From an uncultured Tenacibaculum sp. (lineage in GTDB: Bacteria; Bacteroidota; Bacteroidia; Flavobacteriales; Flavobacteriaceae), in contig CANMWK010000013.1 of the NCBI GenBank assembly GCA_947501615.1, positions 62,001 to 126,000 on the forward strand: a stretch of 64,000 bases of DNA, in the 5' to 3' direction. Positions within the stretch are counted from its first letter, which is position 1. Each line of letters starts with the position of its first letter. A model generated the notes under the pieces. It had not been told where the DNA came from, made no database searches, and saw only the letters and a list, made by a program, of their open reading frames with translations. The position numbers and the translations under genes were made by a program. This document shows, in pieces, positions 25,298 to 34,764 of this stretch.

Positions 25298-26850
25298 TGA
25301 AAAAAATTAAACTTAGTATAGCTGCTTTATTAGCACTATCTATTTCTTTTACGACTTTCTATTCATGCGCAGATGATGGATTAGATGGTACAGACGGAGT
25401 TAATGGTAAAGATGGTGCAAATGGTCAGGACGGAGCAGACGGTCAAGATGGTGCTGACGGAGCTGATGGTACTGATGGTCAAAACGCAACTGCTTTTTTA
25501 AATGAATCAATTACTCCAAATTTCTTAAAATTAAGAAGTGAGTTTGCTTCAGCTTCAGTAACACCAATTTTATCTTCTGAAGATGTAATTCCAGGTGCTC
25601 CAGATTTTATTTATGGATCTATGGCAGATGGTGCTGGTTTATTAAAGAATGGTAATGGTACTTTTACTTTAATTAACAACATCGAAGCAGATTATTCAAT
25701 TGCTAGAATTACTTTAACTAAAGATTTAAAACCAGCTAAAGGTGAGTATATCTTAAATGCTGCTGCAACTGCTGAAACTGCTCAGTGTTCTGGTTCTATG
25801 ATTACTCCAGAAGAACATGGTTTTGGACCATTATACTTATCTGGAGGTGAGTGGGGAGGATCTTCAAAAGGAGTTTTCGCTACAAATCCATACAGACCAG
25901 CTACAGATGCTAGCACGCCAAACATGTTACCAGCTTTAGGGCAGTGGTCTACTGAAAATGCTGTTGCATTACATCAAGATGCCTACCCAGGAAAAACTGT
26001 TGTTTTTATTGGAGATGATCAAGGAGATAACTTTGTGCCATCTGGTCACTTAGGTATGTACGTTGGTAACCAAGGAGATTTATCAACTGGTAAATTATAC
26101 GGATTACGAGTTACTACCCCTGGAGTTGATTACGAAGTTAATATGACTGAAGGAACTGAATATGATGTTGAGTTTGTTGAGTTAGTTGAAACTGAAATCG
26201 CTGCTTTAGATGCTGAATGTAAAGCTAAAGGAGTTATGGGGTTCTCTCGTTTAGAAGATATCGACTGGAGAAGAGGTTCTGCGGCTAATAATAGAGAAAT
26301 CTATTTTGCTGTAACTGGTAGAGATAAGCCAGACTTAGTAGGTAAAGGAACAATTTCTGGACGTATTTATAAAGTAACAATGAATGGTACTGATCCAACT
26401 GGTGCTGGAAAAATCACTTGTGTTTTAGATGGTGATGTAGCTGGAGGAAAGGCTCAAGAATTCCTTTCTCCAGACAACATTTTAGTTACAGAAAACTATG
26501 CTTATATTCAAGAAGATCCAGCAATTACTCCAACAGGGAATAAATTACACTATGCTAGATTATACCAATATAATTTAATGACAGGTGAATTAAAAGTTGT
26601 TTTAGAGTGTGATCAAGTAGCTGCTGCTGCTCAAGGATACGGATCTGAAACTAGAATGTGGGAAATTACAGGTATGATCGATGTTACTGATTCAGTAAAT
26701 AATGGAGAGAATACATTTTTATTAATTACTCAAAATCACGGATGGGAACCAGCTGACGGAACTTCATTTACAGATCCAATGGCAAACCCAGATTTAAACA
26801 GAAGAAAAGAAGGTTCTGTATTACACGTAGTAACTGGATTAGAAAGATAA
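25297..26850 (+). CDS. PhoX-like (DUF839) lipoprotein with collagen-like spacer
   Basis: This 517-aa lipoprotein (C24 in FYSC) carries a spacer of about eleven Gly-X-Asp/Asn triplets (residues about 29-62) followed by a PhoX/DUF839-like beta-propeller (about 75-517). Family landmarks are CSGSMITPEEHG, SRLEDIDWRRG before EIYFAVTG, GRIYKVTMNG and LSPDNILV. PhoX enzymes are Ca/Fe-dependent alkaline phosphatases. Phosphatase activity here is inferred from fold-level motifs only. The stop is 3 nt before a di-heme peroxidase gene, so the two form an operon. The Gly-X-Y stretch probably lifts the domain away from the membrane. Confidence 0.65.
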   Translation: MKKIKLSIAALLALSISFTTFYSCADDGLDGTDGVNGKDGANGQDGADGQDGADGADGTDGQNATAFLNESITPNFLKLRSEFASASVTPILSSEDVIPGAPDFIYGSMADGAGLLKNGNGTFTLINNIEADYSIARITLTKDLKPAKGEYILNAAATAETAQCSGSMITPEEHGFGPLYLSGGEWGGSSKGVFATNPYRPATDASTPNMLPALGQWSTENAVALHQDAYPGKTVVFIGDDQGDNFVPSGHLGMYVGNQGDLSTGKLYGLRVTTPGVDYEVNMTEGTEYDVEFVELVETEIAALDAECKAKGVMGFSRLEDIDWRRGSAANNREIYFAVTGRDKPDLVGKGTISGRIYKVTMNGTDPTGAGKITCVLDGDVAGGKAQEFLSPDNILVTENYAYIQEDPAITPTGNKLHYARLYQYNLMTGELKVVLECDQVAAAAQGYGSETRMWEITGMIDVTDSVNNGENTFLLITQNHGWEPADGTSFTDPMANPDLNRRKEGSVLHVVTGLER

Positions 26851-26853
26851 AAT

Positions 26854-28644
26854 ATGAAAGACATATTAAGTCGAGCTAAGGCATACCTTTGTGTATGTCT
26901 TTTGCTTTTGACAATGGCATGTAAAAAAGAACAAAAAGAGTATACGGTTGTTGAAGGACTATCTGCTGATTTAACAACGTTATATGTAGGTTATTTGACT
27001 AAATCTTTTGAAAGTTTAGATCAAATGAAAGGGAAGCCTTTATCAGAACAAAAAGAGTTGTATGCTGTTGCAAGAAAGTATTTTAAGCTGTTAGAACCAA
27101 TTTTAGCATATACAGATAGAAATAATTATAAGTCATTAAATGCTCCAAATATCATTCAGGTTAAAGGAGAGGAAAGTAAGGATACTAAAATAATGACACC
27201 AATAGGTTTTCAAGTTATAGAAGAAAACTTATATGAAGATGAAATAGATGCTGAGACTTTAAATAGAGCTATTAATATCACTAGTGCAAGATTAAAATTA
27301 GTAAAAGGTAATGTGGCTTTGAATCTAAGAGATTATCACATTATTTGGTTAATTAGAGATCAAATTACTAGGATAGCAACTACAGGAATTACTGGATTTG
27401 ATTCTCCTGTTTTAAATGAATCATTACATGAAAGTGCCTTAACGTATCAAACAATTGCAGATATTATTAAAGCAAATGCTTCTAAATTCAGTACTCCTGA
27501 AAAAAAGAATGTATTTATAAAATCTATAGAAGCTGCACAACAAGATTTAAAACACGATTATGAAACTTTTGATCGTTTCAGTTTTATAAAGAATCATATT
27601 AATAAACAGTTAAAGTTATTAGTTGATATCCAAAAAGACTGGAAAGTAAAATTTCCTTTTGAAATGGCATTATCTAACGATATGACGTATTTGTTTTCTG
27701 ATGATGCTATAAATATGGATTATTTTTCGGATCATTTAAGTGACACAACAAAAATTGATCAGAAAGTAGCTTTTGGAAAAGAATTGTTTAACGACACATC
27801 GCTTTCTAAAGATTATAATATGGCTTGTGCTACTTGTCATGTTAAAGATTTAGCTTTTACTGATGGTAGAAAAACGTTTGATGAAAATCAAACAAGAAAT
27901 ACACCTACAGTAGCGTATGCAGCTTATCAAAGAGGTTTCTTTATGGATTCTAGAGCTGGAAGTTTAGAAGGTCAAGTTGTAGGTGTAGTTAAAAATCACA
28001 ATGAATTTAATATGACTATGGATTCTGTTGTATCTAGAGTATTAAATAACGATTTGTATAAACAAAAAGTTCAAGATTTATACACAGGTAAGCGATTAGA
28101 TTTTAATATTCGTCACGCAATTGCTTCGTACATACGAACTTTAAACACATTCAATTCAAAGTTTGATAGAAATATTCGTGGAGAAGAAAATACACTAACA
28201 GAAGAAGAAAAGCTAGGGTTTAATTTGTTTACAGGAAAAGCCTTATGTGCTACTTGTCATTTTGCTCCTGTATTTAACGGTACTGTACCTCCGAATTATA
28301 AAGATACAGAACTGGAGTTTATTGGAGTTCCACAAACTACAGATACTATTAATGCTAGGCTTTCTGAAGATTTAGGGAGATATAATATTTTTAAAACTGA
28401 AGAACGTAAACATTTCTTTAAAACGCCAACAGTAAGAAATATAGCAAAAACAGCTCCTTATATGCATAATGGAGTATATACCACACTTGAAGAAGTAATG
28501 GATTTTTATAATAAAGGTGGTGGAACAGGTTTAGGTATAGAAAACGATTATCAAACATTGCCTTTTGATAATCTTAAACTAAGTAAGGAAGAAATAGACG
28601 CTGTAATTGCTTTTATGAAAACATTAACTGATGAAGATTATTAG
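26854..28644 (+). CDS. imelysin-like / di-heme cytochrome c peroxidase fusion
   Basis: This 596-aa lipoprotein (C23) has two parts. Residues about 30-260 are helical and resemble imelysin/EfeO proteins: ARKYFKLLEPI and TPIGFQVIEENLY, the latter corresponding to the family's GxHxxE with Gln in place of His. Residues about 290-596 form a MauG/CcpA-type di-heme module with CATCH heme sites at C325 and C465, plus TRNTPTVAYAAY and KTPTVRNIAKTAPYMHNG. The enzyme should act in the periplasm on peroxide or on a protein or metal substrate. It is co-transcribed with the PhoX-like gene, which suggests a joint iron- or phosphate-related role. Confidence 0.75.
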   Translation: MKDILSRAKAYLCVCLLLLTMACKKEQKEYTVVEGLSADLTTLYVGYLTKSFESLDQMKGKPLSEQKELYAVARKYFKLLEPILAYTDRNNYKSLNAPNIIQVKGEESKDTKIMTPIGFQVIEENLYEDEIDAETLNRAINITSARLKLVKGNVALNLRDYHIIWLIRDQITRIATTGITGFDSPVLNESLHESALTYQTIADIIKANASKFSTPEKKNVFIKSIEAAQQDLKHDYETFDRFSFIKNHINKQLKLLVDIQKDWKVKFPFEMALSNDMTYLFSDDAINMDYFSDHLSDTTKIDQKVAFGKELFNDTSLSKDYNMACATCHVKDLAFTDGRKTFDENQTRNTPTVAYAAYQRGFFMDSRAGSLEGQVVGVVKNHNEFNMTMDSVVSRVLNNDLYKQKVQDLYTGKRLDFNIRHAIASYIRTLNTFNSKFDRNIRGEENTLTEEEKLGFNLFTGKALCATCHFAPVFNGTVPPNYKDTELEFIGVPQTTDTINARLSEDLGRYNIFKTEERKHFFKTPTVRNIAKTAPYMHNGVYTTLEEVMDFYNKGGGTGLGIENDYQTLPFDNLKLSKEEIDAVIAFMKTLTDEDY

Positions 28645-28677
28645 TGCTATTTGAAAAGGAATATGAGCTGTATAAAG

Positions 28678-28715
28678 AATAAACCATTTAAATATTTAGA
28701 TGGTTTATTTTTTTT
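28678..28715 (+). terminator. terminator of the PhoX-like/peroxidase operon
   Basis: An AATAAACCAT arm pairs with ATGGTTTATT across an AT-rich centre, followed by a run of eight T. It lies 34 nt after the peroxidase stop. Confidence 0.7.
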
Positions 28716-28768
28716 AGTTGTAATTTTAGAAAAAAGTAACGACTAAATACGATAAATTAATTTCAAAA

Positions 28769-29542
28769 ATGAAAAAACTAATCTTACTTTCAGCATTGTC
28801 TTTTGCTGTAATGTCTTGTAAACAAGAAACCAAAAAAGAGGTTGATAGTCAACCAAAAACAGAAGTTAAAAAGACAAATAATTTTCCTAAAGCATTGGGT
28901 GAAGTATTTGAAAAACATGGTGGGATAGACGCTTGGCGTAAAGCTAAAACAATGTCTTATAAAGTGAATAATCAAGACCATACCATAGATCTTCATTCAA
29001 GAAAAACAGTAGTACAAGGAGAAAATTTCTCTTTAGGTCATAATGGAAAGGAAGTTTGGTTAAGTCAGAAAGATTCAACAGCTTTTAAAGGAGATCCAAA
29101 GTTTTTTTACAATCTATATTTCTATTTTTATGCGATGCCTTTTGTATTAGCTGATGATGGGATTACATATACTGAAGTAGCACCTTTAAGTTTTGAAGGA
29201 GTTAATTACCCAGGGTATAAAATTTCTTACGGAGCAAATGTAGGAGCTTCCCCAGATGATAACTATATCATATATTATCACCCAGATACTAAAACAATGG
29301 CTTGGTTAGGCTATACAGTTACTTATAAAAGTAAAAAAGCTTCAGATAAGTATAGTTTAATACGTTATAATGATTGGGAAAATGTTAACGGTTTTATTTT
29401 GCCAAAATCTATAACTTGGTACCGAAAAGACGATAATGGTGTTCCTACCGAACCAGCTAGAAAACCTACAATGTTTTCTAATGCTTTAGTGACTCAGGCA
29501 CCATTAGCTGATAATTTTTTCGAAAAACCAGTTAACAATTAA
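28769..29542 (+). CDS. DUF6503-like lipoprotein
   Basis: This 257-aa lipoprotein (C17 in AVMSC) has a short charged linker (about 18-40) followed by a beta-rich domain (about 42-250), with HGGIDAWRKAKTMSYKV near its start, NYPGYKISYGANVG in the middle and WLGYTVTYKS near the end. This is the pattern of the Bacteroidetes DUF6503 lipoproteins, whose role is unknown. The fold may resemble LolA/outer-membrane lipid carriers, but this is a guess. It lies 12 nt before a 34-aa membrane peptide gene and 123 nt before an SSS symporter gene on the same strand. Confidence 0.7.
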   Translation: MKKLILLSALSFAVMSCKQETKKEVDSQPKTEVKKTNNFPKALGEVFEKHGGIDAWRKAKTMSYKVNNQDHTIDLHSRKTVVQGENFSLGHNGKEVWLSQKDSTAFKGDPKFFYNLYFYFYAMPFVLADDGITYTEVAPLSFEGVNYPGYKISYGANVGASPDDNYIIYYHPDTKTMAWLGYTVTYKSKKASDKYSLIRYNDWENVNGFILPKSITWYRKDDNGVPTEPARKPTMFSNALVTQAPLADNFFEKPVNN

Positions 29543-29554
29543 TACATTACATAC

Positions 29555-29659
29555 ATGAGAAAAAAGTATATATGGAAAAAAGAGTACACACTAGTATTAG
29601 CAGCAAATTTGGTGTACATTGTCATCTTTTTAATTATAACTAACCTATATACCAAATAA
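29555..29659 (+). CDS. 34-aa single-helix membrane peptide
   Basis: An ATG ORF of 34 codons fits exactly between the lipoprotein and the symporter genes: 12 nt after the former and 6 nt before the latter. The product has a basic N-terminus (MRKKYIWKKE) and one strong transmembrane helix (about 13-29, VLAANLVYIVIFLIITN). Some sodium:solute symporters are encoded with a small membrane subunit (DUF4212, DUF997), but this one is far shorter and not obviously related. Tight spacing, charge asymmetry and a clean helix support it as a real gene. Confidence 0.6.
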   Translation: MRKKYIWKKEYTLVLAANLVYIVIFLIITNLYTK

Positions 29660-29665
29660 ATTCTC

Positions 29666-31528
29666 ATGCAAACTTTAGATTGGATTGTACTAACAATAAC
29701 TTTATTGTTTATTGTTCTTTATGGAACTTGGAAAACAAAAGGAAGTAAAGATGTAGAAGAATACATAAAAGGAGGTAATGATACTAAATGGTGGACTATA
29801 GGTTTATCGGTAATGGCTACTCAAGCTAGTGCTATTACGTTTTTATCAACTCCTGGTTTAGCATTTTATAGTGGAATGGGATTTGTCCAATTTTATTTTG
29901 GATTACCTATAGCTATGGTAATTATATGTTTAGTATTTATACCTATATATCATAAACTTAAAGTATTTACAGCCTATGAATATTTAGAAAGTAGGTTCGA
30001 CTTAAAAACCAGAATACTAGCAGCTGTTTTATTTTTAATCCAAAGAGGATTGGCTGCTGGTATTACAATTTTTGCACCAGCAATTATATTGTCAGCTGTT
30101 TTAGGTTGGGATCTAATAACATTAAATATTATTATAGGTCTTTTAGTAATCTTGTACACTGTAAGTGGAGGTACTAAAGCAGTTAGTGTTACCCAAAAAC
30201 AACAAATGGCTATAATATTCTTAGGAATGTTTATAGCCTTTTATTTGGTATTACAATATTTACCTGCAGATGTTACATTTACTAAAGCGTTAGAAATTGC
30301 TGGAGCGAATGAGCGAATGAAGGTCTTAGATTTTTCTATGGATTTAGATAATAGGTATACTGTATGGACCGGTATTCTTGGAGGAACATTTTTAATGTTA
30401 TCTTATTTTGGAACAGATCAGAGTCAGGTGCAACGATATTTATCAGGAAAATCAGTAAAAGAGAGTCAATTGGGTATGATTTTTAATGGTTTGTTAAAAG
30501 TTCCAATGCAGTTTTTTATTCTATTAGTTGGAATCATGGTTTTTGTATTCTATCAATTCAATAATTCTCCATTAAACTTCAATCCAGAAGCAAAACAAGC
30601 TGTAATTAATTCTCAATATGCTGAAGAATATAAGGTTTTAGAAGATCGACATAAAGCAATAGAGCAGGAGAAAAAAACTATCCTTATAGAAGGTATTACA
30701 GCGGACAATCAACCAAAGTTATTAGCATTAAATAAAGAGGATGCTTCTTTAAGAGAAAAAGCAAAGGTAATTATTGAAAAATCAGATTCTAAAGTTGAAA
30801 CGAATGATAAGGATTATGTGTTTATTCATTTTGTATTAAACAATTTACCTAAAGGTTTAATTGGATTATTACTAGCAGTAATTTTATCTGCTGCGATGTC
30901 CTCAACAGCTTCTGAATTGAATGCATTGGCTTCAACTACAGCAATGGATTTGTATAAAAGAAATCAGAAACAAGAGAAAAGCGATGAACATTATGTAAAA
31001 ATGTCAAAGTGGTTTACATTAGGCTGGGGAATTGTAGCAATATTAGTCGCCTGTGTAGCAAATTTATTTGAAAATTTAATAGAGCTTGTAAATATTATAG
31101 GGTCTATATTTTACGGTAATGTTTTAGGGATTTTCTTATTAGCTTTTTTCTTGAAGTTTATAAAATCGAATGCAGTTTTTGTAGGAGCTTTAATTACTCA
31201 AGTTATCATATGTCTAATTTATTATTTTGGAATATTTAGATTAGAACAACAAGGTCTATCCCCAATAATTAGTTATTTATGGTTAAACTTTTTAGGAGCA
31301 GTTTTAGTTGTGTTTATATCATCTCTTATTGAGTTTAACAACACAAATACTAAGACAAAATTAATTTTAGCACTGATTACTATCGGAATTTTTAAAGTTA
31401 TTTTTGATTTGTATCAAGGGGATTCATTACAGATTTACCATGTCATTTACTTGATTGTAATGTTTATTCTTGTAGGTGTTTTTAATGCAAAAGAAGAAGT
31501 AGATAAAAGTATTGTAAAATCAGATTGA
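29666..31528 (+). CDS. sodium:solute symporter (SSS family)
   Basis: This 620-aa inner-membrane transporter has about 13-14 helices. SSS landmarks are GLSVMATQASAITFLSTPG near the N-terminus, TVSGGTKAVSVTQ, GTDQSQVQRYLSGKS and AAMSSTASELNALAST. A soluble insert (about 305-385, charged and helical) separates two membrane blocks. It should import an organic solute with Na+. The substrate is unclear; sugar, inositol and sialic acid relatives exist. It is preceded by a 34-aa membrane peptide and a lipoprotein, probably in one transcript. Confidence 0.85.
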   Translation: MQTLDWIVLTITLLFIVLYGTWKTKGSKDVEEYIKGGNDTKWWTIGLSVMATQASAITFLSTPGLAFYSGMGFVQFYFGLPIAMVIICLVFIPIYHKLKVFTAYEYLESRFDLKTRILAAVLFLIQRGLAAGITIFAPAIILSAVLGWDLITLNIIIGLLVILYTVSGGTKAVSVTQKQQMAIIFLGMFIAFYLVLQYLPADVTFTKALEIAGANERMKVLDFSMDLDNRYTVWTGILGGTFLMLSYFGTDQSQVQRYLSGKSVKESQLGMIFNGLLKVPMQFFILLVGIMVFVFYQFNNSPLNFNPEAKQAVINSQYAEEYKVLEDRHKAIEQEKKTILIEGITADNQPKLLALNKEDASLREKAKVIIEKSDSKVETNDKDYVFIHFVLNNLPKGLIGLLLAVILSAAMSSTASELNALASTTAMDLYKRNQKQEKSDEHYVKMSKWFTLGWGIVAILVACVANLFENLIELVNIIGSIFYGNVLGIFLLAFFLKFIKSNAVFVGALITQVIICLIYYFGIFRLEQQGLSPIISYLWLNFLGAVLVVFISSLIEFNNTNTKTKLILALITIGIFKVIFDLYQGDSLQIYHVIYLIVMFILVGVFNAKEEVDKSIVKSD

Positions 31529-31562
31529 TTCGATAGGAAAGAAAACTGAATAAAAGAAATAC

Positions 31563-31613
31563 AATTAGCCCATAGATAAGTTTTTATACTACTTGTTTAT
31601 GGGCTAATTTTTT
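31563..31613 (+). terminator. symporter terminator
   Basis: AATTAGCCCATA (31563-31574) and TATGGGCTAATT (31598-31609) are perfect complements across a 23-nt loop, followed by a T-run. Confidence 0.75.
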
Positions 31614-31738
31614 AGCTATACGAAAGCTTAAAGATTGTATCAAATTTTTTCAGAATTTCAATCTTAAACTGACATCTTTTAGTTATCCCAAACTCGTTTA
31701 ATTTGATAGATTGAATCAATTATCCTTAGTAAGTATAA

Positions 31739-31774
31739 GCATAAAAAAAGCTCAAATTCATTGAATTTGAGCTT
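31739..31774 (-). terminator. terminator, copy A of a 36-bp direct repeat
   Basis: On the minus strand AAGCTCAAATTCA and TGAATTTGAGCTT form a 13-bp stem followed by T7. It ends the 578-aa lipoprotein gene. The same 36 bp recur at 33760-33795. Confidence 0.85.
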
Positions 31775-31812
31775 GAAAAAACTTTTTATTTTAGTAAAAA
31801 TATAATATGAAA

Positions 31813-33549
31813 TTATTTCATAATAAATTCATATCTCATTATACCTAAGTTTGTTTTAAATTCAAGTATATAAGGTGTACCAGCCGTAATGTTACTAACG
31901 TTAGTTAAGTCTACTGAATCAGCAAGAGTGTATCCTCCAGAATATAAAAAAGATCGATGTGTATAATTTTGATTATATAAAGAAATAGCTACTCCTGTTC
32001 CGTTATCAATTCCAACTAAACCTTCATTAATAGCTCTATCTTTTTTTGTTAAATATAGTGTTCTGTTTTCTATTTTGAATTCGAAATAATCTGTAAATGA
32101 AGCTGCTTTTGTACCTGAAGGTAACTCAGGAACATCTGCAATAACCGTATATTCTTGTGTGTTTCTTGTTGTTGTTAAAATTTCACCATGCAAAGCTTGT
32201 ACTTGGCCTTGGAAAATAACGTTTCTATTATAAATAGATATAAAATATTGAACCTCACTTTCTCTTATATCCTTAAGGCATACACGTCCTTCTTCATCAG
32301 TTAATCTGTTCACAAAACCAAATCCTAGATTACTAGGGGAGCTTAAAACACTTAAACTTACAAATCTACTCTTAAAAGGGTTACCATTAGTATCGATAAA
32401 CTTCAAACAGAAATCAAATGATGTTACATTATCGTCATCAAATTTAATTTGAAAACGTTGATTATTAGTAATGTTTACTTCTTTTTCTGACTGATTAAAT
32501 TTAAACGTATATCTTCCAGTAGGTAAATCAGTAAAACAAATATCACCTTCAGCGTCGGTATATCTTACAATAGTATAGTTGCTGTTATAGGGAGTAATTG
32601 TGATGGCTTCATTGCTTAAAATAGTATCTGCTTTTTTAAGTAAAACACATAAGTCTACAGTATTCATAATCCTGTTACCTATATTGAATGTTGAGAAATG
32701 AGATACTTCAAATTCATAAGTATTGTTTTTACGAATTGCTTTTCCCTCTTCATACCATACACCATATTTTTCGCTCAGATGCCAAAAAGGAATTTCATTT
32801 TCGGAATCTGTAATATTTAGCATCGTTACTTTAACTTTTTTATCATTAGCAATACGTAGCTCTTTGCCTAAATTGTCATAAATATTCACTGTAAACATTC
32901 CTTTGGAGTCTAAACCAACTTTTTGGTCTTCGTTTGAGACACCAACAAGTTTACCTTGTGAAATAGTTAAAAAATTAGTTTTATTAGCGTCGAAATACAT
33001 AATGTTTACTACAGCTTCATCATTATATGGCGTTCCGTCTTCATAAATTAAAGAAGCCTTTGGAAAATTAAGTTGAATATCTTCATTTTCAATAATTCCT
33101 CCTTCTTTTGCGTTTAAACTAAGAGGAGCAATCTCATTAATTAGAGAAATATTTAATTGTAAACTTCCGTTTTGAGAAGGAGTAATCGTTTTTATAGATT
33201 TTTGATATCCTTCCTTAGATGTTTGAGCAACAACATAGTTGTTGTTAACTTCAATATTTTCAAAACTAATTTTACCAGTTGCATCTGTAGTTTTTTCAAT
33301 ATCATTAATTTTTACTTTGGCCTCTGGTAAAGGATTCGATTGTTGGTCGGTTACTGTAAAATTCAGAGAAGTTGTAGTTTTGGTAAAATTGAAAACATTT
33401 TCAATTTTGGTATTTTGTTCCTCAAGTATTTTAGCATAATTACTCTTTTCTAATTGAGGAATTTCTTCTTCTGGTTTGATCACTTGATCATCAGAATTAC
33501 AAGAAAATAGATAGCATGCTAATGCTATAGCTAATAATTTTTGTTTCAT
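31813..33549 (-). CDS. lipoprotein with CarboxypepD_reg-like domains
   Basis: This 578-aa lipoprotein (C17 in YLFSC) is built of beta-sandwich modules. A CarboxypepD_reg/Ig-like module is at about 60-135 (VTDQQSNPLPEAKVKINDI, TDATGKISFENI), a central beta domain at about 140-290, and further CarboxypepD_reg-like modules at about 298-370 and 380-455 (DAEGDICFTDLPTGRYTFKF). The C-terminal domain is beta-rich. No catalytic motif is visible. It is probably a surface or periplasmic binding/adhesion lipoprotein of Bacteroidetes type. It is monocistronic and shares an identical terminator with the next minus-strand gene. Confidence 0.65.
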   Translation of the reverse strand: MKQKLLAIALACYLFSCNSDDQVIKPEEEIPQLEKSNYAKILEEQNTKIENVFNFTKTTTSLNFTVTDQQSNPLPEAKVKINDIEKTTDATGKISFENIEVNNNYVVAQTSKEGYQKSIKTITPSQNGSLQLNISLINEIAPLSLNAKEGGIIENEDIQLNFPKASLIYEDGTPYNDEAVVNIMYFDANKTNFLTISQGKLVGVSNEDQKVGLDSKGMFTVNIYDNLGKELRIANDKKVKVTMLNITDSENEIPFWHLSEKYGVWYEEGKAIRKNNTYEFEVSHFSTFNIGNRIMNTVDLCVLLKKADTILSNEAITITPYNSNYTIVRYTDAEGDICFTDLPTGRYTFKFNQSEKEVNITNNQRFQIKFDDDNVTSFDFCLKFIDTNGNPFKSRFVSLSVLSSPSNLGFGFVNRLTDEEGRVCLKDIRESEVQYFISIYNRNVIFQGQVQALHGEILTTTRNTQEYTVIADVPELPSGTKAASFTDYFEFKIENRTLYLTKKDRAINEGLVGIDNGTGVAISLYNQNYTHRSFLYSGGYTLADSVDLTNVSNITAGTPYILEFKTNLGIMRYEFIMK

Positions 33550-33759
33550 AGTTTCTAGGGATTATTAATAAATGTATTGGGTTGGTTAATTATTTAAATT
33601 GAGAACAAATAAAGGGGGTTTAATAGTTGTATTTTCGATGATCACGTTAAAATATTATTAAAAAAAAGTCCTATTTCTTAAAGAAAAGTAATTGTTATAA
33701 ATAAGGTTCAGAAAAAGTATTTGATAAAATATATAGAAGATTATAGGTAATAATGATAC

Positions 33760-33795
33760 GCATAAAAAAAGCTCAAATTCATTGAATTTGAGCTT
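33760..33795 (-). terminator. terminator, copy B of a 36-bp direct repeat
   Basis: Identical over 36 bp to 31739-31774. It lies 26 nt after the stop of the DUF2911 gene. Confidence 0.85.
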
Positions 33796-33820
33796 TTTGA
33801 CTTTTAATTTAGAATTGAGA

Positions 33821-34666
33821 TTAAGCTCCCCATTCTTTAAGAGAGTCCTTATTCAATTTAATATAATCTGCATTACCAGCTTTTTCAGCATGCATTAAAG
33901 AAGCTTTTGCTGCTTTAATTGCACCTTTTTTGTTTCCAGCTTTAGCGTGAATTAAAGATTGCTTACGTAAAAACCAAAAACGAGGTTGATCTTTAGTCAT
34001 TTCAATAGCTTTATCAATCCACTGTTGCGCTTTAGCGATATCTTTACCTTCATCTAAATAGTAAGAAGCAGCTGAATAATAATCGTTTGGACCAGGACCA
34101 GCCATTACTTTATCGATGCTAGCAGAAACAGCCTTGTCAGTAGGAACGTTAAATTTAATTCCAGCGTAAGCTTTTTCCCATAAGATACCTAAAACAGCAG
34201 AACCATTTTTAACATCATCAATAGTAATTGTAAATGTTTCAATAGTCATTGGCATCTTTTCAACTTTTGCAGTTGTAGTTAAAGCCACTTTTGATTGGTC
34301 GAATTTTCTTGGAGTTCCCCAGTTATTTGTATCGCTGTAAAACATAACTTCCCAAGAAGAAGCACTAGGTTTTGTGAAGATAGCATAAGACCCTTTTTTA
34401 AGAGATTTACCACCTATAGTAACATCATCGCTAAAAGTTACAATTGTATTTTTGTTAGCTCCAGTTCTCCATAATTTTCCATAAGGAACTAAATTTCCAA
34501 AAACTTTTCTTCCTTTAACTCCAGGTCTAGAGTATTCTACAGTAACATCAGTTAATCCAACTTGTTGTTCAATCTTTGCAGATGGACTTGGTTGAGGTGT
34601 CTTTACTTGTGCATAACTCCCTAAAGTTAATGAAGCTACGAATAAGCTTAAAAGTATTTTTTTCAT
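33821..34666 (-). CDS. exported DUF2911 protein
   Basis: This 281-aa protein has a signal peptide (1-19, ending SYAQ) and a DUF2911 domain (about 22-190: VTVEYSRPGVKGRKVFGNLV, LWRTGANKNT, FTKPSASSWEVMFYSD). A TPR-like helical tail follows (about 200-281, DYYSAASYYLDEGKDIAKA). The DUF2911 family is common in Bacteroidetes and has no known function. The N-terminal motif and length fit well. It is divergent from the aquaporin gene. Confidence 0.85.
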   Translation of the reverse strand: MKKILLSLFVASLTLGSYAQVKTPQPSPSAKIEQQVGLTDVTVEYSRPGVKGRKVFGNLVPYGKLWRTGANKNTIVTFSDDVTIGGKSLKKGSYAIFTKPSASSWEVMFYSDTNNWGTPRKFDQSKVALTTTAKVEKMPMTIETFTITIDDVKNGSAVLGILWEKAYAGIKFNVPTDKAVSASIDKVMAGPGPNDYYSAASYYLDEGKDIAKAQQWIDKAIEMTKDQPRFWFLRKQSLIHAKAGNKKGAIKAAKASLMHAEKAGNADYIKLNKDSLKEWGA

Positions 34667-34751
34667 GTTGATAAAAGTTTGTTTTTGTACCCCATAAAAT
34701 TACGGCTAAAAGAAGTTTTAAATGTTAACAAAAACTTAAAATACGAGATTG

Positions 34752-34759
34752 TATCTTTG
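34752..34759 (+). promoter_or_regulatory. aquaporin promoter -7 element
   Basis: TATCTTTG fits TAnnTTTG exactly and ends only 5 nt before the ATG at 34765, so transcription may begin at or very near the start codon. No clear upstream TTG at the usual spacing. Confidence 0.5.
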
Positions 34760-34764
34760 CGAAC

